Shown here: positions 13,680-13,734 of the stretch, piece after piece | How positions within the stretch are numbered: position 1 is the stretch's first letter | Layout: each line of letters begins with the position of its first letter | NCBI GenBank assembly: GCA_937896265.1 | Contig: CALBMD010000346.1 | Span: forward strand, 1-13,734 | DNA length: 13,734 nt | Direction: 5' to 3' | Source: an uncultured Pseudomonadota bacterium | GTDB lineage: Bacteria > Bdellovibrionota_B > Oligoflexia > Oligoflexales > Bog-1112 | Made by a program: the position numbers and the translations under genes | Notes under the pieces: model-generated | What the model was told of the DNA's origin: nothing | The model's input: only the letters and a program-made list of their open reading frames with translations | The model's database searches: none

Positions 13680-13734
13680 GGAGACCCGGGGCGCCGCCAC
13701 GGAGGCGGCGGCGCTCGTCGAGACTACCGCAAGA

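Noticed and set aside
13258..13734. A J-domain protein with a long Pro-rich tail on the plus strand
   Set aside because: The Pro-rich tail is exactly the antisense of a lipoprotein signal with a good lipobox and a Ser/Gly-rich linker, which is the better explanation.

Overview
About 12.7 kb of this window is AT-rich (roughly 40% GC by eye) DNA from a Gram-negative bacterium. It is dense with envelope and exported proteins: several lipoproteins, an O-antigen-ligase-family protein, a penicillin-binding-protein activator and a periplasmic endonuclease. I cannot fix the lineage. A Bdellovibrionota/Oligoflexia-type or gammaproteobacterium-like organism is plausible. Short spacers and small overlaps between genes are typical throughout.

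Layout, left to right. (1) 8-810: an unrecognised gene convergent with a small DUF2141 exported protein. (2) 948-2846: an LpoB-like lipoprotein followed with no gap by a COG3014-type TPR lipoprotein. (3) 2929-5303, minus strand: a probable operon of a DUF4336 protein, an endonuclease I (EndA) and a lipoprotein with a bacterial Ig-like domain. (4) 5564-9673: a UbiA-superfamily prenyltransferase of decaprenyl-phosphate phosphoribosyltransferase type, a DUF4105/Lnb-like periplasmic-plus-membrane protein, and on the minus strand an ogt to O-antigen-ligase pair sharing an ATGA overlap. (5) 9674-10130: a gene-free spacer with two neighbouring 13-nt palindromes and a large structured inverted-repeat element of about 160 bp. 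(6) 10131-11468: an exported protein with a dual-specificity-phosphatase-like P-loop whose usual arginine is lysine. (7) 11472 onward, minus strand: an FMN-binding glutamate-synthase-family protein.

At about 12,695-12,728, inside that last gene, base composition jumps to about 70% GC. The rest of the window is a mosaic of unrelated fragments: the N-terminal part of a glutamate-synthase homologue from a high-GC organism, the middle of an MFS transporter fused in frame, a J-domain fragment on the plus strand, and the start of a Ser/Gly-rich lipoprotein on the minus strand. The changes fall inside domains and strands alternate, so I read this end as an assembly or amplification chimera and not a biological fusion. 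Positions after about 12,700 should not be used to infer operons or new domain architectures.

I see no CRISPR array, transposase, tRNA, rRNA or recognisable defence system. The features most worth follow-up are the structured palindromic element with its neighbouring palindromes, a repeat found just downstream of two stop codons, the CX5K phosphatase-like protein, and the envelope-glycan/lipoprotein cluster.
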